Assembly: GCA_017553065.1 (NCBI GenBank)
Contig: JAFZND010000109.1
Location: 1 to 11,457 of the forward strand
Length of the DNA: 11,457 nt
From: Clostridia bacterium
GTDB lineage: Bacteria; Bacillota; Clostridia; Christensenellales; UBA1242
Direction: 5' to 3'
A model generated the notes under the pieces. It ran no database searches and had not been told where the DNA came from. It was given only the letters and a program-made list of their open reading frames with translations. Shown here piece by piece: positions 1-5,507 of this stretch. A program made the position numbers and the translations under genes. Within the stretch, counting starts at the first letter, position 1. The number at the start of each line of letters is the position of its first letter.

Positions 1-1
1 C

Positions 2-676
2 CCACATAGTGAAGAAAATGGATACAAAGTTGCTACAATAATATACAATAGTAAATTTGTGGATGGCGTTGGTGGCGGAATATGTCAAGCAAGCACCACA
101 CTATACAATGCATTATTATTGGCAGGTCAAAAAATTGACGAAGTGCATAAGCACACCTTACCTGTAAAATACGTCCCCCTTGCCCTAGATGCAATGGTTA
201 GTGAATATGTAAGTGATTTAAAGTGGACTAATACTACCGACTATCCAATATATATTCACACTTGGCATGACGAAAGTAGTGTGCACTGCGAAATATATTC
301 ACATACATTACCTGTAACATACAAAACTCGAGCCGAAGTGGTTAAAAAACTTGCATCAAGTGGTGATGTGGTGCAAAAAGATGTGAAAAAAGAATATACT
401 GACAAAGTGCTATTTGAAGGTGAATATTATAGAATAAGCTATCCGCGTGATGGATACGAGGCAATAGCATATTTGCAAACTTATGAAGATAATAAATTGG
501 TGCAAGAAGAAGAAATTCGTCACGAAATATATCAACCACAAAATGGTGTGGTGATAGAAGGTGTCGAAAAACCAAGTGAAGGTATCAATCCTATAAATGA
601 TGTAAGCATAATTTCATCTTCTACGCATAATATGAATAATGAAATTTGCACTGTTCCAACTAGTGTTTGCCCATAA
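2..676 (+). CDS. VanW-family protein, 3' end (5' truncated by the window)
   Basis: This is the C-terminal 224 residues of a VanW-family protein, open in frame from the window edge to a TAA. Residues 20-35 hold the family's most conserved block, VDGVGGGICQASTTLY, and the in-frame residues just before it (NGYKVATIIYNSKF) continue the domain. The GTG at 59 is therefore internal and not the start. Residues 36-80 complete the VanW domain (HTLPVKYVP, then a stretch ending PIYIHTW). From about residue 100 to 190 the chain resembles a degenerate G5-type module (RDGYEA, YEDNKLV, YQPQNGVVIEG). In known proteins G5 modules sit outside the membrane and are linked to cell-wall binding. The last 25 residues are low-complexity and rich in Ser and Asn. 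VanW itself has no established biochemical activity; its name comes from an accessory gene of vanB-type vancomycin clusters, and nothing here suggests a resistance cluster. The signal peptide, if any, lies outside the window. Confidence 0.9.
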   Translation, partial: PHSEENGYKVATIIYNSKFVDGVGGGICQASTTLYNALLLAGQKIDEVHKHTLPVKYVPLALDAMVSEYVSDLKWTNTTDYPIYIHTWHDESSVHCEIYSHTLPVTYKTRAEVVKKLASSGDVVQKDVKKEYTDKVLFEGEYYRISYPRDGYEAIAYLQTYEDNKLVQEEEIRHEIYQPQNGVVIEGVEKPSEGINPINDVSIISSSTHNMNNEICTVPTSVCP

Positions 677-715
677 ATAGTAAATATGTTGTGGACAACA
701 TTGTGGACAAGTGGC

Positions 716-744
716 ATTGTTAACACTTTTTAGTAACAATTTTT
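716..744 (+). terminator. Weak candidate terminator after the VanW gene
   Basis: The arms ATTGTTA (716-722) and TAACAAT (734-740) can pair around an 11-nt loop, and the right arm runs into TTTTT (740-744). It sits 40 bases past the VanW stop, where a terminator would be expected. The stem has only one G-C pair, so it would be marginal as an intrinsic terminator. Confidence 0.3.
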
Positions 745-837
745 CACAAAGTGCAAAAATTTTATAGAAATATTTGTGGATAAATGGGTGTATAATTGTG
801 GATAAGTGGATAACTATGGTTAATAACCGGGTTATTT

Positions 838-866
838 ATGCAAAAAAATGCAAAAAAATACAAAAA
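838..866. repeat. Phased A-tracts (10-base period)
   Basis: ATGCAAAAAA occurs at 838-847 and again at 848-857, followed by a variant with TAC in place of TGC. The A-runs at 842-848, 852-858 and 862-866 therefore begin exactly 10 bases apart. A-tracts in helical phase bend DNA. The run lies between the two groups of exact DnaA boxes (775-805 and 911-932). Confidence 0.6.
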
Positions 867-936
867 TTCATAATTATGCATTAAAATTTATGAAAATACA
901 ATTGTGCAAATGTGGATAACTCATGTGTATAAACAC

Positions 937-970
937 AAATGGCGGGTATAAATATAAATACCCGTCATTT
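937..970 (+). terminator. Strong hairpin, possible intrinsic terminator
   Basis: AAATGGCGGGTAT (937-949) pairs with ATACCCGTCATTT (958-970) over 13 base pairs including one G-U, with an 8-nt AT loop. It contains the only run of G-C pairs in the intergenic region. The following ATTTATTTATAC is U-rich but interrupted, so terminator activity is possible rather than clear. If it is a terminator it lies about 260 bases past the VanW stop and might end an uncharacterised transcript. It could instead be a structural part of the DnaA-box region. Confidence 0.4.
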
Positions 971-1010
971 ATTTATACAGAATGCCGTAAGCACACTGGG
1001 AACTAAAGTG

Positions 1011-1046
1011 TGTATATTCTTTGGTTTTTATGGTAAAGAATATACA
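1011..1046. repeat. 12-bp perfect inverted repeat
   Basis: TGTATATTCTTT (1011-1022) and AAAGAATATACA (1035-1046) are exact reverse complements around a 12-base spacer. A second, overlapping hairpin can form from CACACT (992-997) and AGTGTG (1007-1012), so the two would compete for bases 1011-1012. No gene overlaps it. It could be an operator, an RNA structure upstream of the dehydrogenase gene, or part of an origin. There is no strong T-run, so a terminator is unlikely. Confidence 0.5.
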
Positions 1047-1049
1047 TTT

Positions 1050-1156
1050 TATATTATGCATAATTGAAAAATTTTGTGTATAATTCGTAATGTATATTAT
1101 GCATAAAATATTTGCATAAGTTTGTTATTTATATTACACTATAAATACTTATGCAA
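1050..1156. repeat. TTATGCATAA palindromes and related repeats upstream of the dehydrogenase gene
   Basis: The 14-mer TATATTATGCATAA is present exactly at 1050-1063 and 1093-1106, and each copy contains the 10-base palindrome TTATGCATAA. A related inverted pair, TTGCATAAGT (1112-1121) and ACTTATGCAA (1147-1156), follows. A looser TTATGCATTAA occurs near 874-884. The repeated motif between 1050 and 1156, directly before the gene at 1193, could be a set of protein-binding sites or AT-rich origin repeats. The binding protein is unknown. Confidence 0.5.
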
Positions 1157-1192
1157 GGCAATAGTTGCTTTGTGTGATTTTAGGAGACAATA

Positions 1193-1969
1193 ATGAGTAA
1201 AATTGTAGTTATCACAGGTGGGTCTAGCGGTATTGGATTGGATACAACCAAGTTACTAAGAGCGCAAGGGCATATTGTAATTGTGTTAGATAGGTCAAGC
1301 GAGGGCTCAGATTATTGTGTGGATGTCACAAGCGACGAGCAAGTGAAAAATGCATTTAATGAGATTGGCAAAAAATATGGTAAAATAGATGTGTTAATCA
1401 ATAATGCTGGCTATGGATTAAATGGTGTATTGGAACTAATTCCAATGGAACAAGTGATTCGTCAATATGATGTAAATGTTTTTGGCGTGGTGCGTTGTAT
1501 TCAAAACGCGTTGCCATATATGCAAAAAGGTGCGCGCATTATCAATATTGGTAGTTCTATGGCATTTTTGCCTATGCCATATCGTAGTATGTATGCTTCT
1601 AGCAAAAGTGCTGTGGTAGCTATGTCATATAGTTTGCGTAATGAATTGAAGGGTGCTGGCATTGATGTGGTGGTGGTAAATCCTGCAAATATTCGCACTA
1701 ATTTTACTAAAAATAAGCAAGTAGTGTCAGACACAAACGAGCGCTATGGTAATCGTCCTAATAAGGCGCAAGAGCGTTTTGACAATGCAAAGGCAGAAGC
1801 AAAGCGTATTCCATCTATTAAGGTGGCCAAGGCCTTATGCAAGATTGCCAACAAAAAGCGAACAAAACCCATGTACATTCTGGGCGCAAATATGAAATTG
1901 GCACACTTTGCAATGCGCTTTTTATCCACAAAATGTGCTGTGGATATTGAGGGCAAAGTTTGTAATTAG
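1193..1969 (+). CDS. Short-chain dehydrogenase/reductase (SDR family), substrate unknown
   Basis: A complete classical SDR of 258 residues, the usual size of the family. The cofactor-binding glycine motif TGGSSGIG is at residues 8-15. Asp33, at the end of the second strand (VLDRS), suggests NAD(H) rather than NADP(H). NNAG is at 70-73. The catalytic tetrad can be placed as Asn95, Ser121 or Ser122, Tyr134 and Lys138 (YASSK). PANIRTNF at 164-171 matches the region after the active site that closes over the cofactor. The cytosolic enzyme would oxidise or reduce an alcohol, ketone or similar group, but the substrate cannot be read from sequence. AGGAG at 1182-1186, seven bases before ATG, supports the start. 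A weak promoter (TTGCAT at 1112, TACACT at 1135, 17-base spacer) may serve it. The gene stands alone, since the next promoter begins four bases after its stop. A DnaA-box match at 1922-1930 lies in its 3' end and is probably incidental. Confidence 0.92.
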   Translation: MSKIVVITGGSSGIGLDTTKLLRAQGHIVIVLDRSSEGSDYCVDVTSDEQVKNAFNEIGKKYGKIDVLINNAGYGLNGVLELIPMEQVIRQYDVNVFGVVRCIQNALPYMQKGARIINIGSSMAFLPMPYRSMYASSKSAVVAMSYSLRNELKGAGIDVVVVNPANIRTNFTKNKQVVSDTNERYGNRPNKAQERFDNAKAEAKRIPSIKVAKALCKIANKKRTKPMYILGANMKLAHFAMRFLSTKCAVDIEGKVCN

Positions 1970-1972
1970 TGT

Positions 1973-2001
1973 TTGACATAGTAATGTTATAGTTATATAA
2001 T
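1973..2001 (+). promoter_or_regulatory. Consensus sigma-A promoter of the aspS-asnS operon
   Basis: TTGACA (1973-1978) and TATAAT (1996-2001) are exact consensus hexamers separated by the optimal 17 bases. Transcription should begin near 2008, giving an aspS leader of about 155 nt. A maximal promoter suits an operon whose control is exerted after initiation. Confidence 0.9.
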
Positions 2002-2025
2002 AATTGTGTTATATAGGTAATATAT

Positions 2026-2064
2026 ATGAAATTCATCTTAAACGACGACAATAATAATATCTAA
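2026..2064 (+). CDS. Asp/Asn-rich leader peptide MKFILNDDNNNI
   Basis: This 12-codon frame reads M-K-F-I-L-N-D-D-N-N-N-I and stops at TAA. Six consecutive codons, AAC GAC GAC AAT AAT AAT (2041-2058), specify Asn or Asp, the two amino acids attached to tRNA by the enzymes encoded downstream. A short AGG (2015-2017), eight bases before ATG, can serve as ribosome site. The frame begins about 18 nt after the predicted transcription start and ends 45 nt before the terminator stem. The peptide is unlikely to have a function of its own; its translation speed would report charged Asp-tRNA and Asn-tRNA levels, as leader peptides do in the trp, his and pheST operons. The reading rests on codon content, position and the downstream terminator, and translation is not shown. 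Confidence 0.78.
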   Translation: MKFILNDDNNNI

Positions 2065-2109
2065 TTTTATACACGCATGCAGTCGGGTAGTTTTTGAGAT
2101 TGTTTTATC

Positions 2110-2143
2110 AGGGTACTCGAAATAAAAGAGTACCTTTTATTTT
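2110..2143 (+). terminator. Intrinsic terminator in the aspS leader (attenuator)
   Basis: GGTACTC (2112-2118) pairs perfectly with GAGTACC (2128-2134) around the loop GAAATAAAA. A G-U and an A-U pair can extend the stem to 2110 and 2136. The stem is followed by TTTTATTTT (2135-2143). It lies after the leader peptide and before the aspS ribosome site, so it would stop transcription before the operon unless the 5' arm is captured by upstream sequence. Confidence 0.82.
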
Positions 2144-2162
2144 ACCAAATAGGAGAATAATA

Positions 2163-3914
2163 ATGACAAGAGAAAATATTTACAAAACTCATAATTGTGG
2201 TGAGTTGCGCATTGGCGACAAGGGTAAAGAGGTTCGTCTTGCTGGCTGGGTAAACAGCATAAGAAAACTTGGCGGATTGAACTTTGTAACACTTCGCGAC
2301 CATTTTGGTATCACTCAGTTGCTTGTACGCAATGAGGAATTATTAAAAGGTGTAGTAAAAGAATGTACAGTTACAGTTAGTGGCGCTGTGTTAGAGCGTG
2401 AAAGCAAAAACCCAAAAATGCCTACTGGCGACATTGAAGTAGAAATTTCAAAATTGCAAATACTTGGCAAATGCCAAAGTGTACTTCCATTTGAAATTAG
2501 CGATGCTCCAAACACCAAAGAAGAGTTGCGTCTAAAATATCGTTATTTGGATTTGAGAAATCCAGAAACACACGAAATGGTTGTAAAACGTGCAAAAATG
2601 TTGCAATTTGTGCGCAATAAAATGACAGATATGGGATTTGTGGAAGTTCAAACACCTATCCTTACATCTTCATCCCCAGAAGGTGCACGCGACTATATTG
2701 TGCCTACAATCAATGCTCCTGGCGAATTTTATGCATTGCCACAAGCACCACAACAATTCAAACAATTACTTATGGTGTCTGGCTATGATAAATATTTCCA
2801 AGTAGCACCATGCTTTAGAAATGAAGCTGCACGTGCTGACCGCACTCCTGGTGAGTTTTATCAAATAGATATGGAAATGAGTTTTGCCACACAAGAAGAT
2901 GTGTTTGCAGTGTGCGAAGAGTTTGCTACAAGTTTGTTTAAAGAATTTACAACAAAAGAAATTAACAGCGCTCCATTTGTGCGCTTGCCATACAAAGAAG
3001 CAATGGCAAAATATTGTTCAGATAAGCCAGACCTTCGCAATCCACTTATTGTGCATGACTTAAGTGAATTATTTGCAAATAGCAGTTTTAATGCGTTTAA
3101 GGGTAAAACAGTAAAATGTATTGCAGCAGCTGCTGGCGAACAATCACGCAAATGGTATGATAGCTTAGGTGATTTTATTGTAAGTTACGAAGGTAAAGGC
3201 CTTGCATGGCTTAAATATAACGATGGTGAATTTACCGGCTCTATTGTAAAATTCCTTAGTGATGATGATAAAAAGTATTTGGTAAAAGAATTTAACCTTA
3301 AAGGTGGCGAAAGCTTATTTATGGTGGCAGATAGCGAAACAATGGCACCAAAACTTGCAAATGTGCTACGTAATGAATTAGGCGAAAGATTAAATCTTAT
3401 TGATAAAAACAAAGTTGCATTCTGTTGGATAGTAGATTTCCCATTCTTTGAGAAAAATGAAGAAACAGGGGCAGTAGATTTTGCACACAATCCATTTAGT
3501 ATGCCACAAGGTGGTATGGAAGCACTTACAACCAAAAATCCATTTGATGTGCTAGCATATCAATTTGACCTAGTAATAAATGGCTACGAATCATTGTCTG
3601 GTGCAGTGCGTAACCACGACCAAGATTTGATGGTAAAAGCATTTGAACTTGCAGGATATAATGCCGATACAGTAAAAGAGAAGTTTGGTGCATTATATAC
3701 AGCATTTACATATGGCGCACCTCCACATGCAGGATGTGCATTTGGATTTGATAGATTGCTAATGCTTGTTACAGACAAAGATATTATTAGAGAAGTTATT
3801 GCATTCCCTATGAACAAAAATGCACGCGACCTTATGATGGGCGCTCCAAGCTTTGTAAGTGAAGAGCAATTGCGCGATGTTGGTTTGCAACTATTACACA
3901 AGGAGAATAAATAA
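2163..3914 (+). CDS. aspS: Aspartyl-tRNA synthetase (bacterial type)
   Basis: The cytosolic class II enzyme charges tRNA(Asp) with aspartate. It has 583 residues, close to the usual bacterial length of about 590. The N-terminal OB-fold anticodon domain covers about residues 1-105 (AGWVNSIRKLGGLNFVTLRD). Class II motif 2 is FRNEAARADRTPGEFYQID (218-236), and motif 3 (GCAFGFDRLLML) lies near 524-535. Between them, about 280-400, is the bacterial GAD insertion. Leu36 in RKLGG occupies the position where, as I recall, discriminating AspRSs carry Leu and non-discriminating ones His; this fits the presence of a separate AsnRS. The frame is open back to 2094, but ATG at 2163 is chosen because AGGAG (2151-2155) precedes it and the terminator lies inside the longer version. 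It is the first structural gene after the attenuator and overlaps asnS by one base. Confidence 0.97.
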   Translation: MTRENIYKTHNCGELRIGDKGKEVRLAGWVNSIRKLGGLNFVTLRDHFGITQLLVRNEELLKGVVKECTVTVSGAVLERESKNPKMPTGDIEVEISKLQILGKCQSVLPFEISDAPNTKEELRLKYRYLDLRNPETHEMVVKRAKMLQFVRNKMTDMGFVEVQTPILTSSSPEGARDYIVPTINAPGEFYALPQAPQQFKQLLMVSGYDKYFQVAPCFRNEAARADRTPGEFYQIDMEMSFATQEDVFAVCEEFATSLFKEFTTKEINSAPFVRLPYKEAMAKYCSDKPDLRNPLIVHDLSELFANSSFNAFKGKTVKCIAAAAGEQSRKWYDSLGDFIVSYEGKGLAWLKYNDGEFTGSIVKFLSDDDKKYLVKEFNLKGGESLFMVADSETMAPKLANVLRNELGERLNLIDKNKVAFCWIVDFPFFEKNEETGAVDFAHNPFSMPQGGMEALTTKNPFDVLAYQFDLVINGYESLSGAVRNHDQDLMVKAFELAGYNADTVKEKFGALYTAFTYGAPPHAGCAFGFDRLLMLVTDKDIIREVIAFPMNKNARDLMMGAPSFVSEEQLRDVGLQLLHKENK

Positions 3915-5305
3915 TGAATACAATTGAAATAAGGCAAATGTACAAAGACCCACAACAATTTAGAAGTAAAGAAATTACAATTTCTGGTTGGGTAAAGTCA
4001 GTGCGTAGCAATGGTGCATTTGGATTTATTGATTTTACTGATGGCACTTATTTTAAAACATTGCAAATAGTGTACACCAAAGAAAAATTAAAAAACTTTG
4101 ATGAAGTGGCAAAGCTTAATGCTGGCTCCACACTTATTGTTACCGGTGACTTTGTGCTTACTCCAGACAATAAGCAACCATTTGAGTTGCATGCAACAGG
4201 TGTAGAGATTTTCTGTGCAACAGATGCAGATTATCCTTTGCAAAAAAAGCGTCATAGTGTAGAGTTTTTGCGTGAAATTGCATATTTGCGCCCACGCACA
4301 AACTTATTCCAAGCAGTATTTCGCATTCGTTCTGTTGCTGCAATGGCTATTCATGAATATTTCCAAACTAACGACTATGTGTATGTGCAAACTCCAATAA
4401 TAACAACTACAGATTGTGAAGGGTCTGACCAAATGTTTAAATTGACCACATTAAACTTTGACAAATTGCCATTAGACAAAGCAGGCAAAGTAGATTTTAG
4501 TGAAGATTTGTTTGGTAAAAAAGCATACATTACAGGTTCAGGCCAACTTCATGGCGAAGCATTTGCACTTGCATTTAGCAAAATTTATACTTTTGGTCCA
4601 ACACTTAGAACAGAAAATAGCAACACCAAAACACACGCAAACGAATTTTGGATGATTGAGCCCGAAATGGCATTTTGCGATTTGGAAGACCTAATGGATG
4701 TAGAAGAAGAAATGCTAATATTCGTAGTAAAATATGTGCTAGATAAATGCATGCCAGAATTGGAATTTTTAAATAGTTTTGTATCCCCAGGATTACTAGA
4801 GAAATTGCAAAAGTTGGTAACATCTAAATTTACTCGTATTGACCACAAAGAAGTGATTGATATTCTAAAAGCAGCAAAAGTAAAATGGGAATTTGAGCCA
4901 GAATATGGTGGAGACATTGCCAAAGAACATGAAAAATACATCACAGAATATTTTGGTGGCCCGGTGTTTATCAAAAACTGGCCAAAAGATATTAAAGCAT
5001 ATTATATGAAGCAAAATCCAGATGGCAAAACCGTGGCAGCTGTGGACCTAGAAGTTCCAGGTGCAGGCGAGCTAATGGGTGGTAGCCAACGCGAAGAGAA
5101 TTACGATAAAATTGTTGCGCGTTGCCATGAACTTGGTGTGGATACCGAAAAAATTGATTGGTATTTGAATCTTCGCAAATTTGGTAGTTGCATTCATTCC
5201 GGCTTTGGTATGGGATTTGAGCGCCTTATTATGTACCTAACTGGCATTGAGAATATTCGCGATAGTATTCCATTCCCACGCACACCAAAAAATTGCGATT
5301 ATTAA
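3914..5305 (+). CDS. asnS: Asparaginyl-tRNA synthetase
   Basis: The cytosolic class II enzyme charges tRNA(Asn) with asparagine. At 463 residues it is the normal bacterial length. The OB-fold anticodon domain covers about 1-105 (ITISGWVKSVRSNGAFGFID). Catalytic-core landmarks are YVQTPIITTTDCEGSDQMF (157-175), the motif 2 region FGPTLRTENSNTKTHANEFW (227-246) followed by MIEPE, and motif 3 GFGMGFERLIMY (430-441), with the C-terminal SIPFPRTPKNCDY typical of AsnRS. Its ATG shares one base with the aspS TAA, and its AGGAG (3901-3905) lies inside aspS, so the two are co-transcribed and probably translationally coupled. Having both enzymes in one transcript explains the mixed Asp/Asn leader peptide. 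Its presence means Asn-tRNA need not come from the Asp-tRNA amidotransferase route, although that route is not excluded elsewhere in the genome. Confidence 0.97.
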   Translation: MNTIEIRQMYKDPQQFRSKEITISGWVKSVRSNGAFGFIDFTDGTYFKTLQIVYTKEKLKNFDEVAKLNAGSTLIVTGDFVLTPDNKQPFELHATGVEIFCATDADYPLQKKRHSVEFLREIAYLRPRTNLFQAVFRIRSVAAMAIHEYFQTNDYVYVQTPIITTTDCEGSDQMFKLTTLNFDKLPLDKAGKVDFSEDLFGKKAYITGSGQLHGEAFALAFSKIYTFGPTLRTENSNTKTHANEFWMIEPEMAFCDLEDLMDVEEEMLIFVVKYVLDKCMPELEFLNSFVSPGLLEKLQKLVTSKFTRIDHKEVIDILKAAKVKWEFEPEYGGDIAKEHEKYITEYFGGPVFIKNWPKDIKAYYMKQNPDGKTVAAVDLEVPGAGELMGGSQREENYDKIVARCHELGVDTEKIDWYLNLRKFGSCIHSGFGMGFERLIMYLTGIENIRDSIPFPRTPKNCDY

Positions 5306-5307
5306 GG

Positions 5308-5378
5308 GAAGCTCGTATTATAATTTGCTCCCAGCTCTGCTAACGCTACATACGTCGCAAATTATAAATACTCGCTTC
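5308..5378 (+). repeat. Long imperfect inverted repeat downstream of asnS
   Basis: The left arm 5308-5328 (GAAGC, TC, GTATT, ATAATTTGC) pairs with the right arm 5357-5378 (GCAAATTAT, A, AATAC, TC, GCTTC). Nineteen pairs form, with one bulged A and one two-by-two internal loop, enclosing a 28-base loop that is richer in G and C than its surroundings. It begins three bases after the asnS stop and ends about 30 bases before the operon terminator. It may be an mRNA-stabilising 3' structure, a small palindromic repeat element, or a decayed mobile repeat. No flanking duplication was noticed. Confidence 0.6.
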
Positions 5379-5406
5379 TTATCTTAAAATAGGTTGAATA
5401 AATATG

Positions 5407-5436
5407 ACTAGTGGCAACAGCCACTAGTTTTTTTTG
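5407..5436 (+). terminator. Intrinsic terminator of the aspS-asnS operon
   Basis: ACTAGTGGC (5407-5415) and GCCACTAGT (5420-5428) form a perfect 9-bp stem with a tight AACA loop. The T-run spans 5428-5435. It lies 102 bases after the asnS stop. Confidence 0.92.
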
Positions 5437-5475
5437 TAATTTTAAAAATTATTATTAATTGATAGTTAAATAAAT

Positions 5476-5507
5476 AAAAAAATAGAGCGATTGTGCTCTA
5501 TTTTTTT
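5476..5507 (-). terminator. Bidirectional terminator between converging operons
   Basis: A perfect 13-bp inverted repeat, AAAAAAATAGAGC (5476-5488) and GCTCTATTTTTTT (5495-5507), has a 6-base loop and A/T runs on both sides, so it can end transcription from either strand. For the minus-strand dnaI gene the last codons AAA AAA TAG are themselves the 5' arm, so the stop codon is built into the hairpin. On the plus strand it backs up the terminator at 5407-5436. Confidence 0.88.

Larger units (their letters stand above)
690..1083 (-). other. DnaA-box cluster; candidate oriC or DnaA-binding control region
   Basis: This gene-free stretch (677-1192 overall) carries five exact matches to the DnaA box TTATNCACA, all reading on the minus strand: 775-783, 797-805 and 911-919 (TTATCCACA), and 924-932 and 1075-1083 (TTATACACA). 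One-mismatch boxes lie at 690-698 and 702-710 (TTGTCCACA), 787-795 and 805-813. The same pattern occurs only singly in the rest of the window (1922-1930 inside the dehydrogenase gene, 7929-7937 in a promoter). The surroundings are very AT-rich and include A-tracts every 10 bases (842-866) and several TTATGCATAA palindromes, as expected of a melting region. Bacterial origins look like this, but they often lie beside dnaA or dnaN, neither of which is in the window. A cluster that titrates or regulates DnaA away from oriC, as known in Bacillus subtilis, is the main alternative. Confidence 0.6.
2008..2162 (+). promoter_or_regulatory. Transcription-attenuation leader of aspS-asnS (ribosome-mediated type)
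   Basis: Between the promoter and aspS lie a short translatable frame rich in Asp and Asn codons (2026-2064), a region able to pair in alternative ways, and an intrinsic terminator (2110-2143). By hand three mutually exclusive pairings are visible. Region 1, within the peptide frame (2037-2049), can pair imperfectly with region 2 (2082-2098), through CTTAAA with TTTGAG and CGAC with GTCG. Region 2 can instead pair with region 3: TCGGGTA (2083-2089) with TACTCGA (2114-2120), or TTTTGAG (2092-2098) with CTCGAAA (2116-2122). Region 3 is also the 5' arm of the terminator. A ribosome stalled on Asp or Asn codons would open 1:2, favour 2:3 and let transcription reach aspS. I see no T-box sequence, and the leader is short for a T-box. 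Pairings were not energy-scored. Confidence 0.72.

Noticed and set aside
59..676. VanW gene starting at GTG 59
   Set aside because: The frame is open and family-like upstream to the window edge, and a start here would cut the VanW domain just before its signature block.
2..676. Part of a vancomycin-resistance cluster
   Set aside because: VanW-family proteins are common in Clostridia without resistance genes, and no van ligase, dehydrogenase or regulator is visible.
1922..1930. A DnaA-box match (TTATCCACA) in the dehydrogenase gene
   Set aside because: It is a single copy inside a coding region, in the opposite orientation to the upstream cluster and about 840 bases from its nearest box, so it is probably incidental.
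2008..2162. A T-box riboswitch controlling aspS
   Set aside because: The leader is only about 155 nt, I could not find the conserved T-box sequence or a stem I specifier loop, and the Asp/Asn-rich frame offers a better explanation.
2094..2162. A 23-residue N-terminal extension of AspRS starting at ATG 2094
   Set aside because: It has no ribosome site, would translate through the attenuator terminator, and adds residues absent from the family. ATG 2163 has AGGAG at the right distance and begins like known AspRSs.
5405..5428. A seven-codon frame (MTSGNSH) in the operon terminator
   Set aside because: It lies within the hairpin, has no ribosome site, and is followed by no regulated gene, so it is chance.
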